From Glandiceps talaboti (taxonomy: Eukaryota > Hemichordata > Enteropneusta > Spengelidae): DNA of 64,000 nucleotides. The translations under genes were made by a program, and so were the position numbers. Below are positions 26,287 through 36,525 of the stretch, one piece after another (positions within the stretch are counted from its first letter, which is position 1; every line of letters begins with the position of its first letter). Location: positions 7,745,001-7,809,000 of the forward strand of contig NC_135556.1 of NCBI RefSeq assembly GCF_964340395.1, in the 5' to 3' direction. A model generated the notes under the pieces. It had not been told where the DNA came from, searched no databases, and saw only the letters and a list, made by a program, of their open reading frames with translations.

Positions 26287-26904
26287 TAGTTCAGATTCCC
26301 AGGTACTCCCTGTGGAAGGTGAACCGGGATATGCCATCCAAATGGGTTACTTTTTCACGAAATATGGTCCATTGTTCCGTCGAACTGGGCTCAGTTTTCC
26401 GTTTAAAAAATGACCTAAAAATGAGATCACTAAAGATTATTACCATTTTCATACTCAGGCTGGATAAAACCATAGTTGAAAGTCTCGGGTGTCAAATATT
26501 TACATGTAAACCATTTTCTTAAACCTGTTCTGCGATCCGATCCGATTCAAGTTTTGCTTGATGTATGAAGATGGGTAAACCTACTACCAGGAGTTCCCAT
26601 GATATGGCCAAATGGCCAAAGTCACTAATGGGCTCGTGTGTTGAGGACGCAAAGACGTCCATAGAACTGGGTAGATTTTTGAAACCTTGGCGACGCATCC
26701 CCGTCTGGAATTTATCGAGATCGAATTGTTGTTACATATCTAATTTTCACACATAAACCACAGGGAACAGCATGCATGTGAATGATGATTTTATTTTTGT
26801 GGGGTTTTTTTTGCTGTTGTTTTCTTTCTTACCGTGGTTAGTCTTTTCTTCCGGTTGCAATGAATATTCACTCTTCATTGAGTGAATAAATTTTACTTTA
26901 TGTA

Positions 26905-26962
26905 TTATTTATTTATTTATTTATTCATTCATTCGTTCATTCATTTATCTATTCATTTATTA
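26905..26962. repeat. (ATTT/ATTC)n microsatellite
   Basis: Imperfect tetramers ATTT and ATTC. Confidence 0.85.
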
Positions 26963-27092
26963 CTCTTTATCACAGGTTTTTACAAGAATAACACGAATAG
27001 TAACACAAATATGAACGCATTTTACACACCATGACAGATAAGACCATACAAATAAAAAAAAACACTAGTAAAACTATAAAATTTGTAAAATT

Positions 27093-27167
27093 TGCGCATT
27101 AGCTCAGCTGGTTAGAGCACTCTAACTAGTGTTTAGGGGACGTGGGTTCAATTCCTACACGTGTCAC
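27093..27167 (+). tRNA. tRNA-like sequence, possible Thr(AGT), degenerate
   Basis: A perfect D stem (GCTC/GAGC) with A-box sequence TAGCTCAGCTGG, a T-arm GTGGGTTCAATTCCTAC with B box GGTTCAATTCC, and a TTTT run directly after the 3' end as for RNA polymerase III termination. The anticodon stem folds with G-T pairs and would present AGT after a U33. The acceptor stem has at least two mismatches. It may be a decayed tRNA-Thr gene or the head of a tRNA-derived SINE. Confidence 0.5.
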
Positions 27168-28660
27168 TTTTATATAATAAATAAAGCTATGGCGACTTTC
27201 TTTCATTTATAGCAAACCCAGTCATTTACATTAAAATATACAAATAATATAAATGAAAGTCTATGAATGAAAAATATTTCTGTGCAAAAACACTTTCAAC
27301 AAAGTGAGTGTCTGAACATTTAGAGAGAAACCTTATACATTTTTGGGACATTTCCCAAAATAATTATTGGGTATATACTGATGAACATTGTTTTCAACGA
27401 ATGTATCATTCATCAAAGGTTCAAATGAACACGTGCACAAGTTTGATTTTTTGGGGGTAAAATTTCCGTGTGTCTATCGAGCAAAAACGAATAGATACCA
27501 GGCCGGACGAGACGTCACGACCATCAAGAACGTATAAAATTCAATATTGTGAATTTGACATTTTTCGTCTTGAAATTTAAACTTGTGCACGTGTTCATGT
27601 GGTTGGAAAAACACCACCAAGCTAGAATAAAACAGTCTACTGTACGATCAGTATTTCTCCGTCAGCTTGATTTGATCGTGTCCTGGGCATGTGCCCAGTT
27701 TACTTACCTAAGTATATCTAGAATATGGCGCCCTCACACGGTCAATGGCTACAATTGGAATGTCAACGTTTTTATACGCATCAATGAGTATACAATGTAC
27801 TTAACTTTTTTGTAAACTTCGACAGAGAAATAAAAAGTGAAAAGCAAAATGTTAAGACACGCAAAATAAAATAAGAAAAAAGATAGTGTACTATATCTAC
27901 ACATCCCTAATTCCACATATTAACATCGGTTATTTGAACAAACAGTGCACATTTGCAACTCTGTTGCATATCAAACTATTTAACCCCCCCCCCGACCATT
28001 TTGACAATTAATAATCAAAGCAACCAATAGTTGACTTCTAAGTCACTTCGACTTTGATAAGAGAGATATTCATAGGTATTAAAAACCCAATGGTATTTTG
28101 AATACAAACGGTTAGTAATACAGGTTAGCATACAAGCCCATGGATATACATGTATTCATGTGTTTATTATATGTATTTCCATTTACCTATGCATGTTTTG
28201 TTTATTTGTTATTTGTTTATTTTTATTCTTTCGTTTGTTGTTTGTAACATGGTTCCTGATCTCCCTGTGTCTCCATCACTTCACCCAAACTTAACCATGA
28301 ATAATATCTCTTATTGAACTCGTATCTATTCTTAATTTGTTCCTAGTCCTTTTGAAATAAGAAAAGAACTCATCTTGTTTTCAATGAAATCAGCAATCTG
28401 TTATTTTCCCGTAGAATGAACATTATTCAGCAGCCATTTTGGATTCTAAGGGGTTGGTTGACCTATACTCAAAATTTGCATGGTGACTGGTGACCCCTTT
28501 TCGATTTGAATTGAGAATATGACCTAACACCGTGACAAATGAGTGCAAGTGTAGCGTACTCGGGGTATTTGCACGAGTGCTTACAGTGTTCTCTGTACTC
28601 ATAATTTTATGAGTGTAGAGAGTGAAAGTGAAGCAGAAAACACTGCAAAGTGCAAATACC

Positions 28661-28680
28661 CCCCCCCCCCCCCCCCCCCG
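28661..28680. repeat. Poly-C tract
   Basis: About 19 consecutive C. The flanks GAAAACACTGCAAAGTGCAAATACC (left) and CGAGTACCC (right) echo a sequence just before it (GTACTCGGGGTATTTGCAC at about 28556), making a loose inverted repeat around the tract. Confidence 0.85.
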
Positions 28681-29571
28681 AGTACCCACACTGGAACTCA
28701 CATGGCATGGTGTTGTTATTATTACATATGTTTATCTAAAACGGCAAATTTCCATAAGTCATACAGCATGATCATGCAATTTCATGTGTAGCTAACAATT
28801 GCATCCTCATTTGCATATAATTTGCATGCAGGTATGCAATATTGTTTTCGGCATTGCACTGCAGCGAAAATACCACTAGTATGTGCACGCAACAGTGCAA
28901 GTAATCTCTGGTTCATGTGTATTAATCAGGAGAATTGGTTGAACTTTTCTTGATCAAATTAACAGCAAAAGTCTCTACGACTTTTTAATTCCTGGGTTTC
29001 ATAAAACTATTGTGTTTTGGACTGCAACAGGGTGTGTGTATTTATATAACAATCACACATAGTATTTGTTGTATTGACACCAAATATCAACTTGTCTCTT
29101 TATTCAAGGACGAATTTGTTTACATTACAATTGTACTCAGAGCTAAAACAAGGCACCTTTATCAAAAGCATAAAACCTTAAAATCTCAAATTAAATTACA
29201 AAATTTCAACTACTGTGCATGATTCAAAAATTTGTACAGCGTACTGGGATTTTCACTGGTGCAGTTGAAATCTCTGCTACAAATACTATCAGAGATTTCT
29301 TTCCACTTTGACTAGACCAAAAAATTAAAACTTTTTACACCACTGTAAATAGTTACAAATTTCACCATTTTTTTTCCTCTGTGAAATATACCAGCAGTTC
29401 TAAAGTTGTACGAAAATGCAAAATTTATGGTGCAATTGACGCATTAATGAGACATCCTGAAAAAAAATTGTGTATTGGTTTCATTATGTATTGTTGCGAA
29501 ATCAATTTTGTAAATGAATGTGTGGAAGATTCCATTTCCTGGACCAGAACTGTAAAGTTTATATCTGTAAT

Positions 29572-29611
29572 CTCAGACCACTAAATTAATCTTTAAGTGG
29601 TCTAAGCTGTA
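29572..29611. repeat. Short hairpin with CTCAGACCACTAAA end
   Basis: CTCAGACCACTAAA is followed by TTTAAGTGGTCTAAG, an imperfect inverted repeat. Member of the same short family as 19.28 kb. Confidence 0.55.
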
Positions 29612-30205
29612 ATTAACTATGGGATTAACTATCATAGGAAGATTTCATCTCCATGACTGACTGAGAAACACTTCATTGCTGGGGACACTTAGGCACCACC
29701 AATTAAATTCTTTAGTTTGTTGTCCGCGTTCGTTTGAGGGTAGGTTTGTTGGGAGATTTAGAAAAACAAAAACATTTCATTTTGCTCAAGTTTTCCACAC
29801 AGGACTGTATTTCATACTACTGTAAATGGAAATACCATTCAAATATCTTCAGAATATACCTACACATATTACTAAATAGTTGAAAATCAAACTTTTGATT
29901 CTGTCATTTATATTTCAACAGTGTGGTGTGGTGCAAACAGAAAATGAATCAGGAGAAAAGTTTTTTCTGTTTTTGTTTTTTCCCCCGTCTGCCTGGTAAG
30001 TTTTGGGGAAATTCAAGGATGGCAAACAAACTATTTAACTGATGGAACCTTAGCAAAATGCTTAGGGGAGATTCCACCTCTGGGACAAATTAATCAAAGT
30101 ATCCACCTGTAGAATTTATTCATGTAATAAAATCCATATAATTCATATCTCCCTGAAATTAACATTATCACAAATTTAGTGTCCTTTACAGGACAGTGAA
30201 GAAAG

Positions 30206-30396
30206 TCAACAGTTTATATACCATATGGCATAACTGTATAGTACACAGTTTGGTGACCATTTTGAAATGAACAAAGTCGACAGTCTATATACCATATCGG
30301 TGTAGTACACAGTTTGGTACCCATTTTGAAATGAACAAAGTCGACAGTTGATTACCATATCTGTATAGTACACAGTTTGGTAACCATTTTGAATCA
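30206..30396. repeat. Triplicated ~68-bp tandem repeat
   Basis: Three copies of a unit containing GACAGT..ATATACCATAT, GTAGTACACAGTTTGGT and CCATTTTGAAATGAACAAAG. A minus-strand frame runs through it and shows the triplication as repeated NGYQTVYYTDM peptides. This is repeat translation, not a gene. Confidence 0.9.
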
Positions 30397-30879
30397 AATA
30401 TGGATACCTTTTAAGATTGTTTATTTCAACTCCATAAGACATGTTAATTATGATCCCTTCATTTCTATGATTCCAAAGTGACTGGTGTAAGTTTTACTTC
30501 GGCTGGTGGGGGGTTAGGGGTCTTAGATTGTAGCATAGACTCAGAAATCAACTGTTTTTTCACTGTAACATTTAAGTGGCACAGAGTACTGTTAAAGTCA
30601 TATTATAAGCCGTGGCTTATGTTACAATGTACGTTCATTTCAACTTGTTTACTCTATCGTATTTCATCCTGAGGTTTCCTGAACCGTTTTGTCATAATGA
30701 TAACATCAAATATCAATATTTAAAATAACGTTAAAGTCCAAATCTTTAAAAAAAAAAAAAAGTCAAAATCTTTGATTGTACCATGTATTACGTATGTCCA
30801 TACTGGAATAGTTAATTTTTGTGTTGTAGGAGGGGTGGGGTGAGGGCTGGAATCCTGAGGGGGGTGGGGGTGGTGAAAG

Positions 30880-31226
30880 GCTAGCAATAATGAAGATGGG
30901 GTGAGAAGGTTAGCATTATGAGAAGGGCTAGCATAGGTGAGGGGCTAGCAATCATAGGAGGAGTGGGGGAGAGGGGCTAGCAATCATAGGAGTGGGGTGA
31001 GCAGCTAGCAATCATGGGAGTTGTGGGTGAGGGGCTAGCAATCATAGCAGAAGTGGGGTGAGAGGCTAGCAATCATGGAGGAGTGGGGTGAGGAGCTAGC
31101 AATCATGGGAGTTGTGGGTGAGCGGCTAGCAATCAGCAGAAGTGGGGTGAGAGGCTAGCAATCATGGAGGAATGGGGTGAGGAGCTAGCAATCATGGGAG
31201 TTGTGGATGAGGGGCTAGCAATCATA
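30880..31226. repeat. GCTAGC-containing minisatellite with higher-order structure
   Basis: About ten to twelve units of 28-33 bp, each with GGCTAGCAATCAT or GAGCTAGCAATCAT followed by GGRGTGGGGTGAG-like sequence. From about 31019, units group into trimers (GTTGTGGGTGAG.., AGAAGTGGGGTGAG.., GAGTGGGGTGAG..) repeating about every 90 bp. Confidence 0.9.
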
Positions 31227-31984
31227 GAATTTAATTTCTCAGCTTATGCTACATTCTAAGACATTTCTAAGTATCATCTGTCAATCTTTTATAATTCAAA
31301 GAGTGTATTCAATCAATTCTCATATATTTTTTGAAATCATAGAGAAATGTACTCTTTACGTTTCACTTGATTATACATCATTTCATTTAAAATCTTACAG
31401 ATGTAATATAGTACGTAAAATTCTTCTGTGTGAAAATACACATTCTTGCGATATAAGACAACAACAACAATAACAACTATAATAATTGGACATGTATGCC
31501 TTATTAACTTGGTCCCCATCTCCCTATTTATCATATGTCATTTATATAGATTCTTACACAGCATCCATGACTCAAAGCTTCCATGAATAGTTTACAATAT
31601 ACATAGATGTACAAAAAAATGGTGCTATAACACTTTAACACTGTGATTACATTACAACCACTGACATATTACACTGCCTATGTCTGTTAGTAGATCAAGG
31701 TATAGTCCAGCAACAAATATAAATCAAATGATATAGACCATAATAATGATATAGACCATAATATGTAACAAGGATGTCTTTTCAGAATTGGTTTCCAAAT
31801 AATACAACCTGACCATGATAGAAAACATTGATATATAATTGTCTGTGACTGAAGAGTTTTCAACGTCATATTATGTTTATGAAACATTAACATAAAATTA
31901 TTACTACACTGATCTACTTTCAAGGTAATGTGACAAATCCTCTTTTCCCCAACTTTTGTAGTGTTGTGTGTACAAATACCCTCA

Positions 31985-31997
31985 TCTTCTCACCCCC
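31985..31997. repeat. Poly-C tract
   Basis: A run of about 12 C in pyrimidine-rich DNA. Confidence 0.8.
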
Positions 31998-33395
31998 CCC
32001 CCCCCTCCATCCCCACCAGTACAACGAAGATTAAACACCTGTGCCTCCATCTCTTGCCTTTAGGAATGTTCCCAATACTGTTTTTTAAGTATGATCAGCA
32101 CACTGTGAATCAGAAAAAAAAACTTTTTAAAATTGTGTCTTAATATCCTTACCATGGTCTATTGTCACCTTTAGGGATTTCACAGTTTAAAAAAAAATGA
32201 AATGTTTTAAGTATGAGTTCCAGATTCTCATAATATCAAAATGTCAACAATTTCCCCATGAATTTGAATACCACATGTTGAGTCAGTATTGTTTCTGTAT
32301 GGTGGGTGGGGGATGGGAGGGCAAAATAGAACAATCGGCAGGAATGTAGTTCAGTGGACCAAATCAACAACACTTCCATATTTATAACAAAGTTAGGGAG
32401 TCAGGGTTAACATTGTGAATGGACTTAAAATCCCTAGCAAATGCTAGAGTTGTATTGCACAATTGAATCATCAAATGCCTAATCATGTGTACTATACCGT
32501 ATCTACTCAACCACTGTGAAGCTGACAGTTATGTCACTGCCATGTTGCCTAATAGTCTATGTATGGATTTTAAGTAAACTATGTGTCTCTTAAATCAAAA
32601 AAGTCTATAGTTTCCTGGTTACTCCTTAGCTGACTGAATCTTAAAATTTATGTTCCAAAATTGTAAATACATTGTTCTCTTAGTGAACAATGCACGTCAT
32701 TTGTAATAATTAGGCCTGAGGTCATACTCTCTGAACTCAAGGTAAGGCTGAAAATTCCAAAATAGGTGGAACAATAGAAAATCACCACATGCGATTCATA
32801 CCCTGCATTTAACATCTGTAATGGCCATGAACACAGTGAATGATGCATACATTAACAGAAAACACAAACAACATGTAATTATGAATGGCCTCTTCATTCA
32901 TCAAAAAAAAAGGCCACTTTGAAAACTTTGCTGTTGCAAGGTTGTTAATATCAGTGTGGTTTTTTGTACTGAAATACTTCATCTTCAATGTTTAGTTATT
33001 ATGTTGGAAATGCATTACATTCCTGACTCCCTACGAAATGAAATTAAGAATATACAAATGTATTACTAAAAGTGTAAGTATGTATCAGCCATGACACATT
33101 TATGAGTTTTGTGATATTTTAGACATTAATAATTCCAATGATTTCATTTTCAGGAGTCCTTGTTCCCTCAACTAAAACTTTGCTAAACATGCTTTCTGCA
33201 ATCTGTAACATGCTGGGGTTTTTTTTGTTTTTTTTTTGAACCTCTTACCAAGTGACAGTGAAAAAGTAATATCTACAACAAAAGGTATTCTATTTCTGGC
33301 ATAAATCTAACCTTCATTTTTGCTTCTTTTTGTACAAAGAATGTTCCCTTCGTTGTCTCTGCGTGACAAAGAGTACAAAATGAAATACTCCATGA

Positions 33396-34016
33396 CTAAC
33401 ATGGACACGAGTCCTTACTTGACCTCTGCTTACTCAAATTGACAGTGTCGTTAAAATGCCCCGACCGAAACTCCATTCGTTCTTCCATTTTCAAAAGTTG
33501 CTTGACAGCTGCAGAAAATGCTTCATCCACATTCACAGCATCCTTAGCACTTGTTTCATAATACGGTACTTGTCCATTGCCGTCGCACCACCGATCAGCT
33601 TCTTCCGCCGTGACTTGTCTTTCTTCTGGCGGCACGTCCACTTTGTTTCCCAGCACCACAAAGGGGAAATTTTCCCCATCTTTGACATCGGCGTAATATA
33701 AAAATTCTTTCTTCCACATGTTTAAGTTGTGGAAACTTTGCATGTCGTTGACGCCAAACGTAAGTAAACAACAATCAGAACCACGGTAGAAGGGAGTCCT
33801 CAAACTCTTGAATCTCTCCTGTCCGGCTGTATCCCATATTTGTAATGTGTACGTGTCTCCGTCGATAACTATGTCCTTGTTCAAGAACTCAACACCTATT
33901 GTATGGAAGGACTGGCTCTCAAATTTGTTGCTGATAAAACGGTTCATGAGAGAGCTCTTACCGACACCTCCGTCTCCAAGAATAACTACTTTTAGAAGAG
34001 TAGCCTTTCCAGCCAT
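33396..34016 (-). CDS. RAB9: Ras-related small GTPase Rab9
   Basis: A complete 206-aa Rab GTPase. In the family, Rab9 directs late-endosome to trans-Golgi traffic (mannose-6-phosphate receptor recycling) and lysosome biogenesis on late-endosomal membranes. Visible motifs: P-loop GDGGVGKS (14-21), switch I with FHTIGVEF (Thr39), WDTAGQE (61-67, catalytic Gln66), NKVD (124-127), ETSAK (154-158), and C-terminal CPC (204-206), a CxC-type double geranylgeranylation signal. The run LNKDIVIDGDTYTLQIWDTA with FYRGSDCCLLTF and WKKEFLYYADVK is diagnostic of Rab9 rather than Rab7. Length matches the family (about 201-206 aa). The whole CDS is one exon. From general knowledge the vertebrate RAB9A CDS is also uninterrupted, and likely spliced leader signals lie upstream, so it need not be a retrocopy. 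Confidence 0.97.
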   Translation of the reverse strand: MAGKATLLKVVILGDGGVGKSSLMNRFISNKFESQSFHTIGVEFLNKDIVIDGDTYTLQIWDTAGQERFKSLRTPFYRGSDCCLLTFGVNDMQSFHNLNMWKKEFLYYADVKDGENFPFVVLGNKVDVPPEERQVTAEEADRWCDGNGQVPYYETSAKDAVNVDEAFSAAVKQLLKMEERMEFRSGHFNDTVNLSKQRSSKDSCPC

Positions 34017-34275
34017 GGTTTGAAAGTTAAGTGGCTATTAGGATATGCTACCAATTGCACGTATTCTCTGCTGCTGAGAAATCACGGCTCCAAAAACTCT
34101 GTTACTGAGAAATCACAGCTCCAAAAACTCTGCTACAGATAAATCACAGCTCCAAAACCTCTGCTACTGAGAAATCACAGCTCCAAAAACTCTGCTACTG
34201 AGAAATCACACCTTCAAAAACAGGAACTTGCTGTTCATTTAACATGCTTTTACTGCTTGGGTTCGATCTATGGTC
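34017..34275 (-). other. Predicted RAB9 5' UTR (second exon) with acceptor
   Basis: On the minus strand, TTCTTTTTTACAG ends at 34276 and is a strong 3' splice site before GACCATAG. An uninterrupted leader would run from there to the ATG at 34016. It carries a ~36-bp minisatellite and an upstream ORF of 16 codons plus stop (34195-34245, ATG TTA AAT GAA ... CAG TAG). Exon status is inferred from splice signals only. Confidence 0.5.
34062..34215. repeat. ~36-bp minisatellite in the RAB9 leader
   Basis: Four to five units of CTGCTACTGAGAAATCACAG followed by CTCCAAAAACT. On the minus strand each unit contains TGATTTCTCAG, an acceptor-like pyrimidine-AG. Confidence 0.9.
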
Positions 34276-34962
34276 CTGTAAAAAAGAAGTAGTGTATCAT
34301 AAATTTCTCTCTACGTTATACAGAGGGCTGTAAATGACACATTGTGATATTAAAAGCTGTGATGTCAACCCTATTTTAACTTCAAATCCAACACACAATG
34401 TTTGAAAATATCTAATTTGAATAATTTTTTTGAAATTAATTCTGATATTTCATAAAGCTGTGATGTCGACATGTCAACCCTGTTTTCACTTCAAGTTCAA
34501 CACATTTTTCTTTTGCAAGTATTTGTTAATTTAAAGAATTTTTTTGAAATTGTCTAATCCATACAACTGTGTCTGTAAATTTTGTCTTGATGAAACAAAT
34601 ATACAGCATTTCCTTCGAGAAAACTATCTACAGTATCTATTCATACAAACTTTACAACAAGATGCAATAGCTAGTAACCTGTATTGCGAATGAATGGTAG
34701 TGGGTGTGTTCCCCGGGTGCTACATAAGGACAGTCAGACAACACAAACTTCAGTCTTGTCTAGTTTCTATCGTACTTATCAAATTCCTGGAGAGCGTCAC
34801 AGAAATACCAATACATGAAAACACGGAAGTGGTATCAGCCTCGGTCAACGGGGAAACACGTAATTGCTATTTTAAATGTGAATCATTCAGTGATTCACTT
34901 TCTCTGGTAACGTCATCAAAACTCCAATACCATCACACTGAAACCATACAAATGCAACATAC

Positions 34963-35150
34963 CTGGCAAGCCAAAGAAGACACTGGCTCGGCTGTGACGG
35001 CCGCAGCATATAGATATAGCTCTGATTTATCGCCGACTCACTCACTATTATTAGCACTGAAAAATTTACAATGTTCCGACTTTATACTTCATTTTTGTCT
35101 ACTTCTTCACTTCTTGGATCCAACATGGCAGCTCTATCACGTGATTTGTA
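34963..35150 (-). promoter_or_regulatory. Predicted RAB9 first exon and promoter
   Basis: On the minus strand TTGCCAG|GTATGTTG (exon end 34963) is a good 5' splice site pairing with the acceptor at 34276. Upstream lie the palindromic E-box TCACGTGA (35137-35144) and CAACATGGCAGC (about 35121-35132), an AACATGGC motif of the kind found in many animal promoters. TCACGTGA is the core of the CLEAR element bound by TFEB/MiT factors in lysosomal genes. The transcription start is not determinable by eye. Confidence 0.45.
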
Positions 35151-36289
35151 ACTCCCTAGGTTTCCTTGGATTCGTAGGTTCAGTGCGGGCGCCCTCTATG
35201 TTGATATACTGAAAAAAAAATTGTTTTGATGGGGGGGGGGGGGGGGATCCGACAAGTTTCACAGGCTCTACAGTCATTTGTACAGTTGTGAGTTAATATT
35301 CTATCAAGGATGATCATAATACAAAATAATGAATTTATTAAGTAAAAAAATATCATCACAACTAGTGTCTGCATCGAAAAAACAATATCAGTGGCAGTAT
35401 TTTTGAAATATTCGTAAGTAATGGCATTATTTTGTACATAGACCCTCCACCAACTTAGGGTTTATATTTTGTATTATGACATCCTTGAATAGAATATTAG
35501 GTCACAAGTGACTGTGCTCTACATTAATATTTGAAGTCACTACAATTATTCACAGCAGTTACATGTTTCATTATAACAGAAAGTTGTCAAAGAAAATCTT
35601 TTTTCACACGGAACTGGGTTTTTTATTTTTAAAAAATTATGTGACAACTAGGCCTAAAAAAAATAATTGTTTGATTCTGGTTACCCGACCCCCACCTAGT
35701 TTTTCACAGCCACCCTAATTTTTTTTTTACTTATTTGAGAAAAAATAAACGCCAAAATTGTGAAGTGTCTCAAGAAAGTGGATGTGGATGACATCAACTT
35801 AAAAAGTCAATATAAAACTGTTCTTTCAATCTGTAATGGCTGTACATCTGATGAGAAGAAATAAAAAACACAGAGACCATTTGGAAAACAGCGGAAAACA
35901 TAACTACCTAAACTTGACACTCACATTTGAAAAAAAATTAATAACTAAAAAAATCTACCTATTCTAAAATTAAGTGTAATCGGAACCTCACTATTTTGTT
36001 CATCATCGGAAACCACGACTGTTTTACGGTACCGTTCTTAATGTGTCGGTCCCTACTTTTATTTCAAAGTGTAGTGGTAGAAATAATACCTCTAGTTTGC
36101 GAGAATGATTCTTTTAAGCCTTACACAAAACGAATAGAAAGGTTATGAACTTGTGACTGTCTCTAAAATGAGGGAACACAGAGGATGGTGTCTTGTTTAC
36201 CTTTACCAAACTATTATGTGGAAGATTTTTCCACAGATTCAAACTCATCAGAAATTCATCATACAGTTTTTATCAGAAAACACTCAACG
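35151..36289. other. Intergenic RAB9-POLR1D spacer
   Basis: AT-rich, without a supportable exon. Contains a poly-G run (about 35230-35246) and a dispersed-family copy at 36.00-36.11 kb. Confidence 0.6.
36001..36110 (+). repeat. ACGGCACCGTCC dispersed family copy
   Basis: Begins CATCATCGGAAACCACGAC, continues GTTTTACGGTACCGTTC, and ends CTCTAGTTTGCGAGAATG. Same head and tail as the 59.97 kb copy. Confidence 0.6.
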
Positions 36290-36295
36290 TTTATT
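36290..36295 (-). terminator. POLR1D polyadenylation signal
   Basis: TTTATT on the plus strand reads AATAAA on the minus strand, about 65 bases downstream of the POLR1D stop codon. Position and orientation fit a 3' end signal. Confidence 0.6.
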
Positions 36296-36360
36296 TTTTC
36301 TAAATAACTTATTTACACATAGAAAAAAATATCCAAAATGAAGAAAAAGTAAATTAAGCT

Positions 36361-36477
36361 TCATTGCTCCACTTCCATATCCTCCTCCTCTTGTGTCCTG
36401 GATTTGTGTTCTTCCACACTTTTCTGTAGGGGGAGGGGGGGGGGGGGGGGGAGAGAGAAGATTGATAAAATATATAA

Positions 36478-36525
<48 letters not shown>

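Larger units (their letters stand above)
13085..33395. other. Gene-poor intergenic region with many short repeats
   Basis: About 20 kb with no exon I can support. It holds hairpin elements, a large inverted repeat at 24.3-25.2 kb, minisatellites at 30.2 and 30.9-31.2 kb, tRNA-derived sequences, pentamer microsatellites and poly-C/poly-G runs, all listed separately. The part next to 33.4 kb should include the RAB9 3' UTR, but I found no clear polyadenylation signal within a few hundred bases. Confidence 0.55.

Noticed and set aside
33396-34016. RAB9 as an intronless retrocopy
   Set aside because: Likely spliced leader signals and a promoter lie upstream, there is no poly-A tail at the 3' end, and an uninterrupted coding exon is, from general knowledge, normal for RAB9 genes.
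34694-35212. Plus-strand ORF of 172 codons
   Set aside because: It lies over the probable RAB9 promoter and leader exon on the other strand, resembles no family I know, and its composition is unremarkable. A chance ORF is more likely.
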